NCBI GenBank assembly: GCA_030612785.1
Contig: JAUWNF010000025.1
Coordinates: 1-14,377 of the forward strand
Length of the DNA stretch: 14,377 nt
Source of the DNA: Phycisphaerales bacterium
GTDB taxonomy: Bacteria; Planctomycetota; Phycisphaerae; UBA1845
Direction: 5' to 3'
This document shows positions 1 through 6,908 of the stretch, in pieces. A program made the position numbers and the translations under genes. Within the stretch, counting starts at the first letter, position 1. Every line of letters starts with the position of its first letter. The notes beneath the pieces are model-generated. The model was not told the origin of the DNA. It made no database searches and was given only the letters and a program-made list of their open reading frames with translations.

Positions 1-450
1 TGGATCAAAGCGTTTGAACCTGCCGACTGGATGGCGCCCCTGACGGGCGGTGATCCAGGGGATTTCGAGGACGAGCCGACGCTGATTGCGGCCCTGCTCA
101 CGGCCGCGTCATTAGGCTTCGACGGTGAAGGCAGCCTGCACGTCGGCGGTGGCGACCTTTATGGCGGCAGCAACGACTACAACTACGGGGCCTTGGTCCG
201 TCACAACGTAGTAGACGATGCGCTTGCTGGCCTCGGGGCCGCAGACCCGTCGGACACCAACGAGGTGCGCAAGTTCGACCCGGACACGATCATCAACAGC
301 AACGCGTACTACGCCAATTACAACTTCGTGACTGGGGAGTTGTATTTCCGGGAAGGGACTACGGTGTACCCGTATATCGTTCCGGAACCGGCTTCGCTGC
401 TACTCCTGGCAGCGGGGATGGCAATGGTTCTGCGCAGGCGCGCGCGTTAG
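1..450 (+). CDS. PEP-CTERM sorting-domain protein, C-terminal fragment
   Basis: The reading frame is open from the first base of the window, so the gene starts upstream and only the last 149 residues are seen. The C-terminus carries the classic tripartite sorting signal: a VPEPAS motif (about bases 379-396), a hydrophobic stretch LLLLAAGMAMVL, and a basic RRRAR end. In PEP-CTERM systems this tail is recognised by an exosortase, which cleaves and anchors exported proteins at the surface or in the exopolysaccharide layer. The region before it is rich in Gly, Asn, Tyr and Asp (for example GGSNDYNYGAL) as in secreted structural proteins, but I recognise no enzyme domain. It runs convergently with the heme operon, and its last 51 bases overlap antisense the spurious tail of the truncated hemH frame. 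The tail assignment is secure; the function of the body is unknown. Confidence 0.88.
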   Translation, partial: WIKAFEPADWMAPLTGGDPGDFEDEPTLIAALLTAASLGFDGEGSLHVGGGDLYGGSNDYNYGALVRHNVVDDALAGLGAADPSDTNEVRKFDPDTIINSNAYYANYNFVTGELYFREGTTVYPYIVPEPASLLLLAAGMAMVLRRRAR

Positions 451-1104
451 GGCTGCTTGCGGTGACACCTTCTCGTAGCGGCCTGCGGCTCGCCGGCCGC
501 TACAAACTTGACCGGCGGGAAAGCCGGTCCCACAGCCGCTGACCAAGGACCCCACCAACTCGTCTACCGCTGCTTTGATCGCGTCCGCCCAGCCTTGGGC
601 GTAGCCCTCGGTTGCTCCCAAATGCCTTACGCCGGTTTCCACCGCGACGCCGAGCCTGGCTGCCGCACGTTCAAGCACGTCCGCGCACGAGCCCGTCATC
701 GCCGAGGTCTCGTGCGGGAACAGATACACCGGTGTCACTGGTTGATCGCCGTGCTCGGTCAGCGCCGCCAGCCCTTCCTCGATACTCGGCGCACTGTAGC
801 GCGTCGCCACCGCACACTTCACGGTGATGCCACGGGGCGCAAAGTGCTCCGTCACTTGGCGAGCGAGCCGTTGCGTGTCTTCGACGGCGCTCGACTTGCC
901 GCCGATCAGCGCGTAACGCGCGCGCGTCCTGGGCGTTGCCGCCCGGGCGATGAGGCGGCTGAGCAACCACCGTTTGAGCGCCCCGCCGGGAATGATGTGC
1001 GGGTCGGAGAAGAGCCGTCGCAAGTACACTTTCACTTCCGACGGATTCCGCGGCCCGCCCATGCTGATGAGCAGCACCGGGCGCGTGGCCTGCGCTGAGG
1101 TCAT
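400..1104 (-). CDS. hemH: Truncated ferrochelatase (N-terminal half only); possible pseudogene
   Basis: Ferrochelatase inserts ferrous iron into protoporphyrin IX (or coproporphyrin III). Residues 1 to about 187 match the family's N-terminal half: LLISMGGPRNP, YLRRLFSDPHIIP, YALIGGKSSAVEDTQ, VATRYSAPSIEEGL, and LFPHETSAMTGS, which corresponds to the PQYS..TTGS segment. The similarity then stops. Residues from about 188 to 234 are read from the GC-rich hairpins and from the antisense strand of the PEP-CTERM gene. The usual SAHGLP-type motif with the catalytic histidine and the C-terminal half with the conserved glutamate are missing; the family is normally about 310-350 residues. I saw no continuation in another frame. 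The ATG overlaps the hemN stop (ATGA), so it is the last gene of the operon. The product is unlikely to work as a ferrochelatase by itself. A rearrangement or assembly join at the repeat could explain the break. Confidence 0.8.
   Translation of the reverse strand: MTSAQATRPVLLISMGGPRNPSEVKVYLRRLFSDPHIIPGGALKRWLLSRLIARAATPRTRARYALIGGKSSAVEDTQRLARQVTEHFAPRGITVKCAVATRYSAPSIEEGLAALTEHGDQPVTPVYLFPHETSAMTGSCADVLERAAARLGVAVETGVRHLGATEGYAQGWADAIKAAVDELVGSLVSGCGTGFPAGQVCSGRRAAGRYEKVSPQAALTRAPAQNHCHPRCQE
475..529. repeat. Two adjacent GC-rich hairpins between convergent genes (REP-like)
   Basis: Bases 475-483 (GTAGCGGCC) pair perfectly with 495-503 (GGCCGCTAC) around an 11-base loop. A second hairpin pairs 510-516 (GACCGGC) with 523-529 (GCCGGTC) around GGGAAA. 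Neither is followed by a clear T-run, so they are not typical intrinsic terminators, although their place between two convergent genes would allow that role. The GTAGCGGCC arm recurs in the palindrome near 5508, which suggests a dispersed repeat family. The hairpins lie where hemH loses its similarity to ferrochelatases. Confidence 0.7.
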
Positions 1105-2507
1105 ATCGTTCTCGAATAGCGACTGGCGGTGCGGTGGTCCGCTTCGAGGTAGCGGTCAAAGACCATAGCCACGTTGCGAATGACGAAAGTCCCCGCCAGC
1201 GTGGCGTGCCAACCCCGGTCATCGCGGCGGAGCACGCCCTGCTCGACGAACCGGTCGAGTTCGCTGATCTCCGCCGCGAAGTGCTCCGCGAAGTTCACCC
1301 CGAACTCGCGCTCGATTCGCTCGGGTATTACGCAGAAGTTGCCCATCAGCCGGATGATGATCCGCCGCCGCAAGCGGTCCTCCGCTGACATCCGGTGGCC
1401 GCGGGTCACCGCCAGCCCGCCCGTCTCGATCAGTTCGACGTAATCGTGCGTCTCCAGGTGGTTATGGACATAGGCCACCGGGAAATCGCTGATAGCCGAC
1501 GCGCCGAACGCCACCATCGCGTCGGCTTCCTGCACGGTGTAGCCCATGAAGTTGCGATGTACCGTTCCGTTAAGAAACGCGACGGCCATCTCATCGTCCG
1601 GCAGGGCGAAGTGGTCGAGTCCGATGGCCAGGTAGCCCGCGTCAACGAACGCGCGGCGGGCCTGAATCGCCAGCGCCAAACGCTGCTCCGGCGAAGGCAG
1701 CCCGTACCGCTCCAAGGCCTGCTGATGCTTCTTCTTCCACGGCACGTGAGCGTAGCCGAAGACCGCGAGGCGGTCCGGGCGGAGCTCGATTAAGGTATCC
1801 AGCGTGCGCCCCCAACTCTCTTCCGTCTGGTAGGGCAATCCGTAGATCAGATCGATGTTGACGCCCTCGAAGCCGAGTCGACGGGCGTTGTTGACGAAGG
1901 CGCTCAGGCCGTCCGCGCCGAATTTGCGCCGCACGGCCTGCTGGACTTTCTCGTCGAGATCCTGCAACCCGGCGGACACCCGTTGAAACCCTTTGCGGCG
2001 AAGCATCTCCAGGTGTTCGACGGTGGTCACCCGCGGGTCCACCTCGAGGGACCGCTCCGCGCCGGGGATGCTCTCAAAGTGGGCGTCGAGATGGTCGATG
2101 ACGCCCTGCAACTGCTCAGGGGTCAGGAATGTCGGCGTCCCACCCCCGAAGTGCATCTGGGCCAGTGGCGGGCGCGTCCCGAACAGCCCGGCAACGGTCT
2201 CCACCTCGCGTTTCAGCGCGTCGAGATAGCGCGTGACCTGCTCCTGGTTAGCGGCCACATGCGTGTTGCAGGCGCAGTAGAGGCACCGTTGTCGGCAGAA
2301 GGGGACGTGGACGTACAGGGCCATCGGGTCCGGGTCGATATGACCACGCAGCACCTCGCGATAGACCTCCGCGTTCACCGCGTCGGTCCACTGTGGTGCG
2401 GTCGGATACGAGGTGTACCGGGGCCCGCGCGTGCTGTAGCGCTCGACCAGTTCGCGAAGGTCCGCATCCGAAATGTCCGCAACCGAAGTGCCCTCCGGCT
2501 CGGTCAT
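1101..2507 (-). CDS. hemN: Oxygen-independent coproporphyrinogen III oxidase (radical SAM)
   Basis: HemN oxidatively decarboxylates coproporphyrinogen III to protoporphyrinogen IX without oxygen, using S-adenosylmethionine and a 4Fe-4S cluster in the cytoplasm. The 468 residues match the family length of about 455-460. Near the start is YTSYPTAPQW. The cluster motif is CRQRCLYCAC with cysteines at residues 71, 75, 78 and 80; the fourth cysteine and the following NTH distinguish true HemN from HemW-like proteins. The SAM-binding FGGGTPTFL follows at about 120-128, then NIDLIYGLPYQT and the HFALPDDE region. The start overlaps the hemE stop and the stop overlaps the hemH start, both as ATGA, which points to translational coupling. 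Use of HemN rather than the oxygen-dependent HemF suggests heme synthesis at low oxygen, but HemN is also found in facultative organisms. Confidence 0.96.
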   Translation of the reverse strand: MTEPEGTSVADISDADLRELVERYSTRGPRYTSYPTAPQWTDAVNAEVYREVLRGHIDPDPMALYVHVPFCRQRCLYCACNTHVAANQEQVTRYLDALKREVETVAGLFGTRPPLAQMHFGGGTPTFLTPEQLQGVIDHLDAHFESIPGAERSLEVDPRVTTVEHLEMLRRKGFQRVSAGLQDLDEKVQQAVRRKFGADGLSAFVNNARRLGFEGVNIDLIYGLPYQTEESWGRTLDTLIELRPDRLAVFGYAHVPWKKKHQQALERYGLPSPEQRLALAIQARRAFVDAGYLAIGLDHFALPDDEMAVAFLNGTVHRNFMGYTVQEADAMVAFGASAISDFPVAYVHNHLETHDYVELIETGGLAVTRGHRMSAEDRLRRRIIIRLMGNFCVIPERIEREFGVNFAEHFAAEISELDRFVEQGVLRRDDRGWHATLAGTFVIRNVAMVFDRYLEADHRTASRYSRTI

Positions 2508-3538
2508 TGGTCATCCCCCTTGAACTCACGGACGGTACGCACGAACGCCTCGACATTGGCGATCGGCGTGGGCGGCAGCACGCCATGGCCCAGGTTCATT
2601 ATGTGCCCCGGGCGTCCGGCCACACCATTTAGCACCTGGCGGGTTTCGGCGATCACCTGCTCCGGCGTGCCCAGCAGCACGGTGGGGTCCAAGTTGCCCT
2701 GTAGGGCGAAGCGGTCGCCCAGCAGGTCGAAGGCCTGGCCCATCGGAGTTCGCCAATCAATCCCCAGGACCTCAGCCTCGACCTCCGCCAGGGCGCCGAA
2801 AAGGTGGCCCGCGTTGAGCGTGAATAGAATGCGGGGGACCTGGGCCTCGGCCAGTTTGCTCAAAATGCGCCGCACGTACGGCAGTGCCCAGACGCGATAC
2901 TCCGCCTCGCTCAACACGCCGGCCCAACTGTCGAAGAGCTGGACCGCCCGCGCGCCGGCCCGTACCTGATTGCTCAGATGCCGGGCGACCAGGTCCGCCA
3001 GCAGACCCAGTAGGCGGTGGGCGGCCTCGGGCTGATGGTAGAAGAACGTCTTAGTCTCCGCGAACGACTTGGAGCCGCCGCCTTCGATCAGGTAACTGGC
3101 CAGGGTAAACGGCGCCCCGGCGAAACCGATGATCGGAATCTCCGCGGACAACGCGTCGCGGACCAGCTCGATGGTTCGATAGACGAACGCGACGCGTTCC
3201 GCGAAGTCGTCCGGTACACCCGCCGGCACATCGCCGGCGCTGCGCACCGGCCTGGTGATGCGCGGGCCCTTCTCGCCAAAGACCACCCCGAAACCAAGCG
3301 GCTCCAAGGGAATCAGGATGTCGCTGAAGATGACCGCGGCATCGAAGCCGAAGCGGTGGATCGGCTGCAAAGTCACCTCCGCCGCCAGTTCGGGTGTGCG
3401 GCACATGGTTAGGAAGTCGGCCTGCTTGCGCACCTCGCGATACTCCGGCAGGTAGCGCCCGGCCTGGCGCATCATCCACACCGGCGTCCGCTCGACCGGT
3501 TGCCTCTCGCACGCTTGCAGGAACAACGGTTCGCTCAT
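2504..3538 (-). CDS. hemE: Uroporphyrinogen decarboxylase
   Basis: HemE removes the four acetate carboxyls of uroporphyrinogen III to give coproporphyrinogen III. The 344 residues match the family. Diagnostic motifs are PVWMMRQAGRYLPEYRE with the substrate-binding arginines at 24 and 28, FSDILIPLEPLG with the catalytic aspartate at 73, GFAGAPFTLASYLIEGG, QLFDSWAGVLS, and LGHGVLPPTP with histidine 318. The ATG start lies at 3538 with a GAGAG about 10 bases upstream as a weak ribosome site. It ends in an ATGA overlap with hemN. Upstream it is separated from hemD by a gap of about 120 bases filled by a structured repeat, so it may be expressed at a different level from hemC and hemD. Confidence 0.97.
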   Translation of the reverse strand: MSEPLFLQACERQPVERTPVWMMRQAGRYLPEYREVRKQADFLTMCRTPELAAEVTLQPIHRFGFDAAVIFSDILIPLEPLGFGVVFGEKGPRITRPVRSAGDVPAGVPDDFAERVAFVYRTIELVRDALSAEIPIIGFAGAPFTLASYLIEGGGSKSFAETKTFFYHQPEAAHRLLGLLADLVARHLSNQVRAGARAVQLFDSWAGVLSEAEYRVWALPYVRRILSKLAEAQVPRILFTLNAGHLFGALAEVEAEVLGIDWRTPMGQAFDLLGDRFALQGNLDPTVLLGTPEQVIAETRQVLNGVAGRPGHIMNLGHGVLPPTPIANVEAFVRTVREFKGDDQ

Positions 3539-3555
3539 GAGCTATTCGCTCTCAC

Positions 3556-3659
3556 GTAGGGTGGGTAGAGTCCCCGAAAGGGGACGAAACCCACCATTTA
3601 CCTGCGAAAGAAGGGAAGGTGGGTTGCGTCCCGGCGAGCCGGGACTCCACCCACCCTAC
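3556..3659. repeat. Inverted pair of about 40-bp REP-like hairpins (BIME-like) between hemD and hemE
   Basis: The element fills almost the whole hemD-hemE gap. The outer arms GTAGGGTGGGT (3556-3566) and ACCCACCCTAC (3649-3659) are perfect inverted repeats. Inside are two units. One has GTCCCC-GAAA-GGGGAC (3570-3585), a stem with a GNRA tetraloop; the other has GTCCCGG-CGAG-CCGGGAC (3628-3645). GGTGGGT also pairs with ACCCACC within each unit. Read in reverse complement, the first unit matches the second closely, so this is one sequence present as a head-to-head pair with a spacer of about 22 bases. Its outer edge lies two bases past the hemD stop codon. In the operon transcript it would fold strongly and could block exonuclease or tune hemE expression; that role is an inference. 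Confidence 0.85.
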
Positions 3660-3661
3660 AC

Positions 3662-4420
3662 CTACGCATAATGAGTCCGATCCACAAACCAATCGATCAG
3701 CATCTCGACGATACTCTCCACCTTCGGCGACTCCGCCACCCCCAGCACTCGGCGTCCGGCGTCGCGCAGGGCGTCGGCGGTCGTGGGACCGATGGCGAAG
3801 AACCCGACATCGGCCGGCAACGAATCCTCGTCGTGCAAGGCGTGAACCGCGCTGGGGGCCGCCACGACGGCTCCGTCCAGCGCGCTCCAGTCCAGCGGGG
3901 CGCGTTCCTCGGGCGAAAGCGGTATCGTGCGGTAGCAAACCACCTGTTTCAAATGGTGTCCGGCTTCGCTCAGGGCGCGCGGTAGCGTCGGCATGGTTCT
4001 CTCGGCGCGCGGATAGAGCACCACCGATTCCGGCTCCATTACCGCCAACAGCGCGCTCACCAATTCGCGCGACGTCCCGTGCTCTTCGAGTACCTCGGGG
4101 CGGACGCCGAGGGATTCCAACTCCTCGCCCGACGTCGCCCCCAGGGCCGCCACCCGCCGGCCGGTGAGCAATTCGGCCAGAGCTTTCGCCCCCCCCACCC
4201 CCTTAGCGAAACTGCGCACGCCGTTCAGGCTGGTAAACACGACCCAGTCGGCGCGCGCGACCCGGGCAGGCCAATCTTCACCGGCGCGCGGGGCGATGTA
4301 CTCCACACGGGTCACCGGCCGGACGACAACCGCGAAACCCGCCTCGACCAGCGCCGCCCGGAGCGGCTCGGCCCGGTCGGGCTGGCGCAGGATCGCAATA
4401 CGCCCGCGACAGACCGTCAT
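3662..4420 (-). CDS. hemD: Uroporphyrinogen-III synthase
   Basis: HemD closes hydroxymethylbilane with inversion of ring D to give uroporphyrinogen III. The family is weakly conserved in sequence, so the call rests on length (252 residues), position directly after hemC, and typical segments: GRIAILRQPDRAEPLRAAL at the start, ADWVVFTSLNGVRSF at about 58-72 (the family's D.viFTS.nav..f), VAALGATSGEELESLGV, VLYPRAERTMPTLPRAL, VVCYRTIPL, and FFAIGPTTADALRDAG near the end. Its ATG overlaps the hemC stop as ATGA at 4417-4420, implying translational coupling. The stop codon is followed at once by the 104-bp hairpin pair. Confidence 0.9.
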   Translation of the reverse strand: MTVCRGRIAILRQPDRAEPLRAALVEAGFAVVVRPVTRVEYIAPRAGEDWPARVARADWVVFTSLNGVRSFAKGVGGAKALAELLTGRRVAALGATSGEELESLGVRPEVLEEHGTSRELVSALLAVMEPESVVLYPRAERTMPTLPRALSEAGHHLKQVVCYRTIPLSPEERAPLDWSALDGAVVAAPSAVHALHDEDSLPADVGFFAIGPTTADALRDAGRRVLGVAESPKVESIVEMLIDWFVDRTHYA

Positions 4421-5346
4421 GACTGATTCAACCTTGCGTGCGCCAGACTGGCGACTGACTCGACCTCGTTACTCCGCACCGTGCAGGAGCGCATATCGCC
4501 TTCCGCTTTGAGCCAATTGGCCCGGAGTTTAATGATCCCGTTCGTTATACCGGCGGTACAGCCCAGCGGTAGCGAGCATCCCCCCTGAAACAGAGTGAGC
4601 AGCCGGCGCTCAGCTTCGACACAGGTTGCGGTCTCCTCGTCGTGCAGGGCCTGCAAGAGGGCAGTCGTTTCCGGGTCGTTCTCGCGACACTGCACCGCCA
4701 GGGCACCCTGGGCCGGCGCGGGGAGGAACCCCGTTTCCAGCAGATCGACCACCAGCATGTCGGAGAGGTCCAACCCCAGACGATCAAGCCCGGCCTGGGC
4801 CAGAATGACCGCGTCGCAAGTGCCCGCGCGTACCTTGCGGACCCGGGTCTGCACGTTGCCGCGAATCTCCACCACGCGCACGTCGGGGCGACCAGCGCGC
4901 AACTGGGCGATACGCCGCGTGGCGCCGGTGCCCACCCGCGCTCCGCGCGGCAACGGCCAGGGCTCTTCAGAGCGGTCAACTTGATCGCGCCGGATCAGCA
5001 GCAAGTCGTTGACCGCGCCCCGTGGTGGAACCGCCGCGACGATGAGACCGGGGACCGGCTCGGTGGGCAGGTCCTTGTAGCTGTGTACCGCGACCTCGGC
5101 CCGCCCGCTCAGCAGCGCCTCTTCGATCTCCTTGGTAAAAAAGCCCTTGCCTTCGATCGAACTGAGCGCACGATCAAGCACCCGGTCGCCTTTGGTCTTC
5201 AAAACGACCAACTCGACGTTAAGGTCGCCGGCGCGCCCAAGCCCATCGCGAACCCAGTTCGCCTGCCAAAGAGCCAGTTCACTGCCTCGCGTGGCAATCC
5301 TTAACACACCACCATCCCGCCACTCTCCTATACCGATTCCGTGCAA
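4417..5346 (-). CDS. hemC: Porphobilinogen deaminase (hydroxymethylbilane synthase)
   Basis: HemC joins four porphobilinogens into hydroxymethylbilane on a covalently bound dipyrromethane cofactor. Motifs are LRIATRGSELALWQA near the N-terminus, VELVVLKTKGDR, VAVHSYKDLPTEP with the catalytic aspartate, GTGATRRIAQL, IRGNVQTRV, LPAPAQGALAVQCR, and FQGGCSLPLG whose cysteine (257 in this numbering) carries the cofactor. The longest frame starts at a TTG at 5346 with no convincing ribosome site. An in-frame GTG at 5307 begins directly at the conserved LRIATRGS and has GGAGAG at 5323-5328, 15 bases upstream, which is rather far; it would give a 296-residue protein. I report the longer frame but the GTG start is at least as likely. 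It is the first gene of the heme operon and diverges from the solute-binding protein gene. Confidence 0.95.
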   Translation of the reverse strand: MHGIGIGEWRDGGVLRIATRGSELALWQANWVRDGLGRAGDLNVELVVLKTKGDRVLDRALSSIEGKGFFTKEIEEALLSGRAEVAVHSYKDLPTEPVPGLIVAAVPPRGAVNDLLLIRRDQVDRSEEPWPLPRGARVGTGATRRIAQLRAGRPDVRVVEIRGNVQTRVRKVRAGTCDAVILAQAGLDRLGLDLSDMLVVDLLETGFLPAPAQGALAVQCRENDPETTALLQALHDEETATCVEAERRLLTLFQGGCSLPLGCTAGITNGIIKLRANWLKAEGDMRSCTVRSNEVESVASLAHARLNQS

Positions 5347-5438
5347 TTTCCGTGGCGTTACAGTATCATCGCCTCGTTATACAGTCCACTCAACGGTGTC
5401 GTTGGTGGGACACGTCCTTATGAAAGGTTGACTTCAGT

Positions 5439-6683
5439 ATGTTCAGGCCGATACCGGCACTCATCAGAATGCGCTTAGCAGTACAGCGCAAAATCGCGGG
5501 CTTTTGTGTAGCGGCCGGCGTCCCCGCCGGCCGAACTACAAAGCGGCGGCTACCTTGCGCTGTAGGGCGTGTCGATTTAGTCGTCCGTTGTGGTCCCCAA
5601 TGTAGCGTCACCCCTTGTGGGTGGCGAAAAACGCAGGTGCGCCGCCCACAAGGGGCGACGCTACAGATCAAATCGATAGCCCCTGTACTGTTAGTTGCCG
5701 GTGCGCTGCTCGTCGTGTTCGCCGCCGCGGGAGTCGGCTGTAAGGAAGCGCCCGAGCGAATAGTGCTATACACCAGCGTCGATGAAGCGTTCGCCCGGCA
5801 GATCATCGAGCGTTTTGGCCAGGCCACCGACCTCGAAGTCGAGATGCTCACCGACAGCGAGGCGGGCAAGACCACCGGTCTGGTCAAGCGGATTCGGATC
5901 GAAGCGGCCGGCCCGCGCGCCGACGTGTTCTGGTCCAGCGAGTTGTTCAACACAATCCTGCTGGCGCGCGCGGGTTTGCTGGAGCCCTACAATCCGCCAA
6001 CCGCGGCGGACATCCCACCGCGTTATCGTTCTTCAAAACACCACTGGACGGCCATTGGGCTCCGCGCCCGGGTGCTGGCCTTCGATCCTGAGAAGACGCC
6101 GCCCGGGGAACTGCCCACGCATTGGGAAATGTTGGCTGAGCCGCAACACGCGTCCCGGTTATCGTTGGCCAATCCGCTGTTCGGCACGACGCACGGACAC
6201 GTCGCCGCGATGTTCGCCCTGTGGGGCGAGGAGCGGGCGCGGGACTTCCTGACCCACCTGCGTGACGGCGGCGTGCGGATCGCGGCGGGCAATAGTTCAG
6301 CGGTGCGCGACGTGATTGCCGGGCGAACCGCGATCTGCGCCACCGACACGGATGACGTCTGGGTGGCACAACGCCAAGGCGCGTCCCTCGACTTACGTTA
6401 CCTGGACATGGGCGACGGGGGAACGCTGCTCATCCCCACCTCGGTCGGCATCGTCGCCGGTTGCAAGCATCCCGAGCACGCCCGCAAGCTGGTCGATTTT
6501 CTGGTGTCCGCGGAGGTGGAGCGGCTGCTGGCCCGCACCGCTTCGCGGAACATCCCGGTGCGGCCGGCGTTGCGCGCGGAGTTAAACCTCGAACTGCCGC
6601 CGGAAACCCAAGTGCCTTTCGAGCAGGTAGCGGACCAGATGGCGGCGAGCGCAGCGGCGGTGCGGGAGATTCTCATCCGGTGA
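5439..6683 (+). CDS. ABC-type extracellular solute-binding lipoprotein (family 1, iron(III)-type fold)
   Basis: From about base 5758 the protein matches periplasmic binding proteins of the family-1/iron(III) group: RIVLYTSVDEAFARQIIERF, EMLTDSEAGKTTGLVKRI, PRADVFWSSELFNTILLARA, then HWTAIGLRARVLAFDP, FGTTHGHVAAMFALWG and LIPTSVGIVAGCKHPEHA near the C-terminus. Before it is a hydrophobic segment APVLLVAGALLVVFAAAG ending in GVGC, a plausible though non-ideal lipobox. I do not see the adjacent tyrosine pair typical of iron-binding FbpA, so the ligand is uncertain. The start is unclear. ATG 5439 has GAAAGG 11 bases upstream, but about 65 codons between it and the signal peptide are read from palindromic elements A and B. 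An in-frame GTG at 5637, inside element B, would give a normal short basic n-region. No permease or ATPase gene lies nearby, so it is an orphan component. Confidence 0.85.
   Translation: MFRPIPALIRMRLAVQRKIAGFCVAAGVPAGRTTKRRLPCAVGRVDLVVRCGPQCSVTPCGWRKTQVRRPQGATLQIKSIAPVLLVAGALLVVFAAAGVGCKEAPERIVLYTSVDEAFARQIIERFGQATDLEVEMLTDSEAGKTTGLVKRIRIEAAGPRADVFWSSELFNTILLARAGLLEPYNPPTAADIPPRYRSSKHHWTAIGLRARVLAFDPEKTPPGELPTHWEMLAEPQHASRLSLANPLFGTTHGHVAAMFALWGEERARDFLTHLRDGGVRIAAGNSSAVRDVIAGRTAICATDTDDVWVAQRQGASLDLRYLDMGDGGTLLIPTSVGIVAGCKHPEHARKLVDFLVSAEVERLLARTASRNIPVRPALRAELNLELPPETQVPFEQVADQMAASAAAVREILIR
5482..5564. repeat. Palindromic element A, inside the 5' reading frame of the solute-binding protein gene
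   Basis: Outer arms TACAGCGCAA (5482-5491) and TTGCGCTGTA (5555-5564) are perfect inverted repeats. Inside, GTAGCGGCCGGCG (5508-5520) pairs with CGCCGGCCG plus CTAC (5525-5539), interrupted by a small bulge. The inner arm shares GTAGCGGCC with the hairpin at 475-503. It lies 7 bases before element B. Confidence 0.72.
5572..5676. repeat. Palindromic element B, copy 1 (105 bp)
   Basis: The outer arms TCGATTTA (5572-5579) and TCAAATCGA (5668-5676) are imperfect inverted repeats. The inner stem pairs TGTAGCGTCACCCCTTGTGG and the next four bases (5601-5624) with 5642-5665, 24 positions with two mismatches, one of them G.T. A second copy of the same length lies at 6720-6824; by hand count about 92 of 105 positions agree. 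The 24-base right arm is identical in both copies. No transposase is present, so this looks like a non-autonomous MITE-like or REP-like element. Confidence 0.82.
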
Positions 6684-6719
6684 GCGCCGGACAGTCCCAG
6701 CTCGGAACGTGAGAGGCCG

Positions 6720-6824
6720 TCGTTTTAATCGCCCATGGCGATTCCCAATGTAGCGTCACCCCTTGTGGGTGACGAAAAACGAATCTGCGCCGCCCACAAG
6801 GGGCGACGCTACAGATTAAATCGA
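6720..6824. repeat. Palindromic element B, copy 2 (105 bp)
   Basis: Same orientation and length as the copy at 5572-5676. Inner arms are 6749-6772 and 6790-6813; the outer arms are TCGTTTTAATCG (6720-6731) and AGATTAAATCGA (6813-6824), a better outer inverted repeat than in copy 1. It sits between the convergent stops of the solute-binding protein gene (6683) and lpxD (6909), where its strong stem could help end transcription from both sides. The remaining bases of this 225-bp gap show nothing else I can name. Confidence 0.82.
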
Positions 6825-6908
6825 CAGCCTGGCAAATCACAGGTTACCCTCGTCAACGCATATTCCGGTCGCTCGCGCTCCCGGCTCGGAGCATCGGGTA
6901 TGGACGAC

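Noticed and set aside
475..529. Hairpins as intrinsic terminators for the convergent genes
   Set aside because: The stems are strong, but no T-run follows on either strand; a repeat is the better description.
508..1098. 196-codon open frame on the plus strand opposite hemH
   Set aside because: It is antisense to clear ferrochelatase and has no recognisable motif; long shadow frames are expected in high-GC DNA.
1983..2969. 328-codon open frame on the plus strand
   Set aside because: It lies opposite hemN and hemE, both with full motif sets, and its translation resembles no family.
5376..5402. Possible hemC promoter (ACGACA, 15 bp, TATAAC on the minus strand)
   Set aside because: The spacing is short and the -35 is poor, so it is too weak to annotate.
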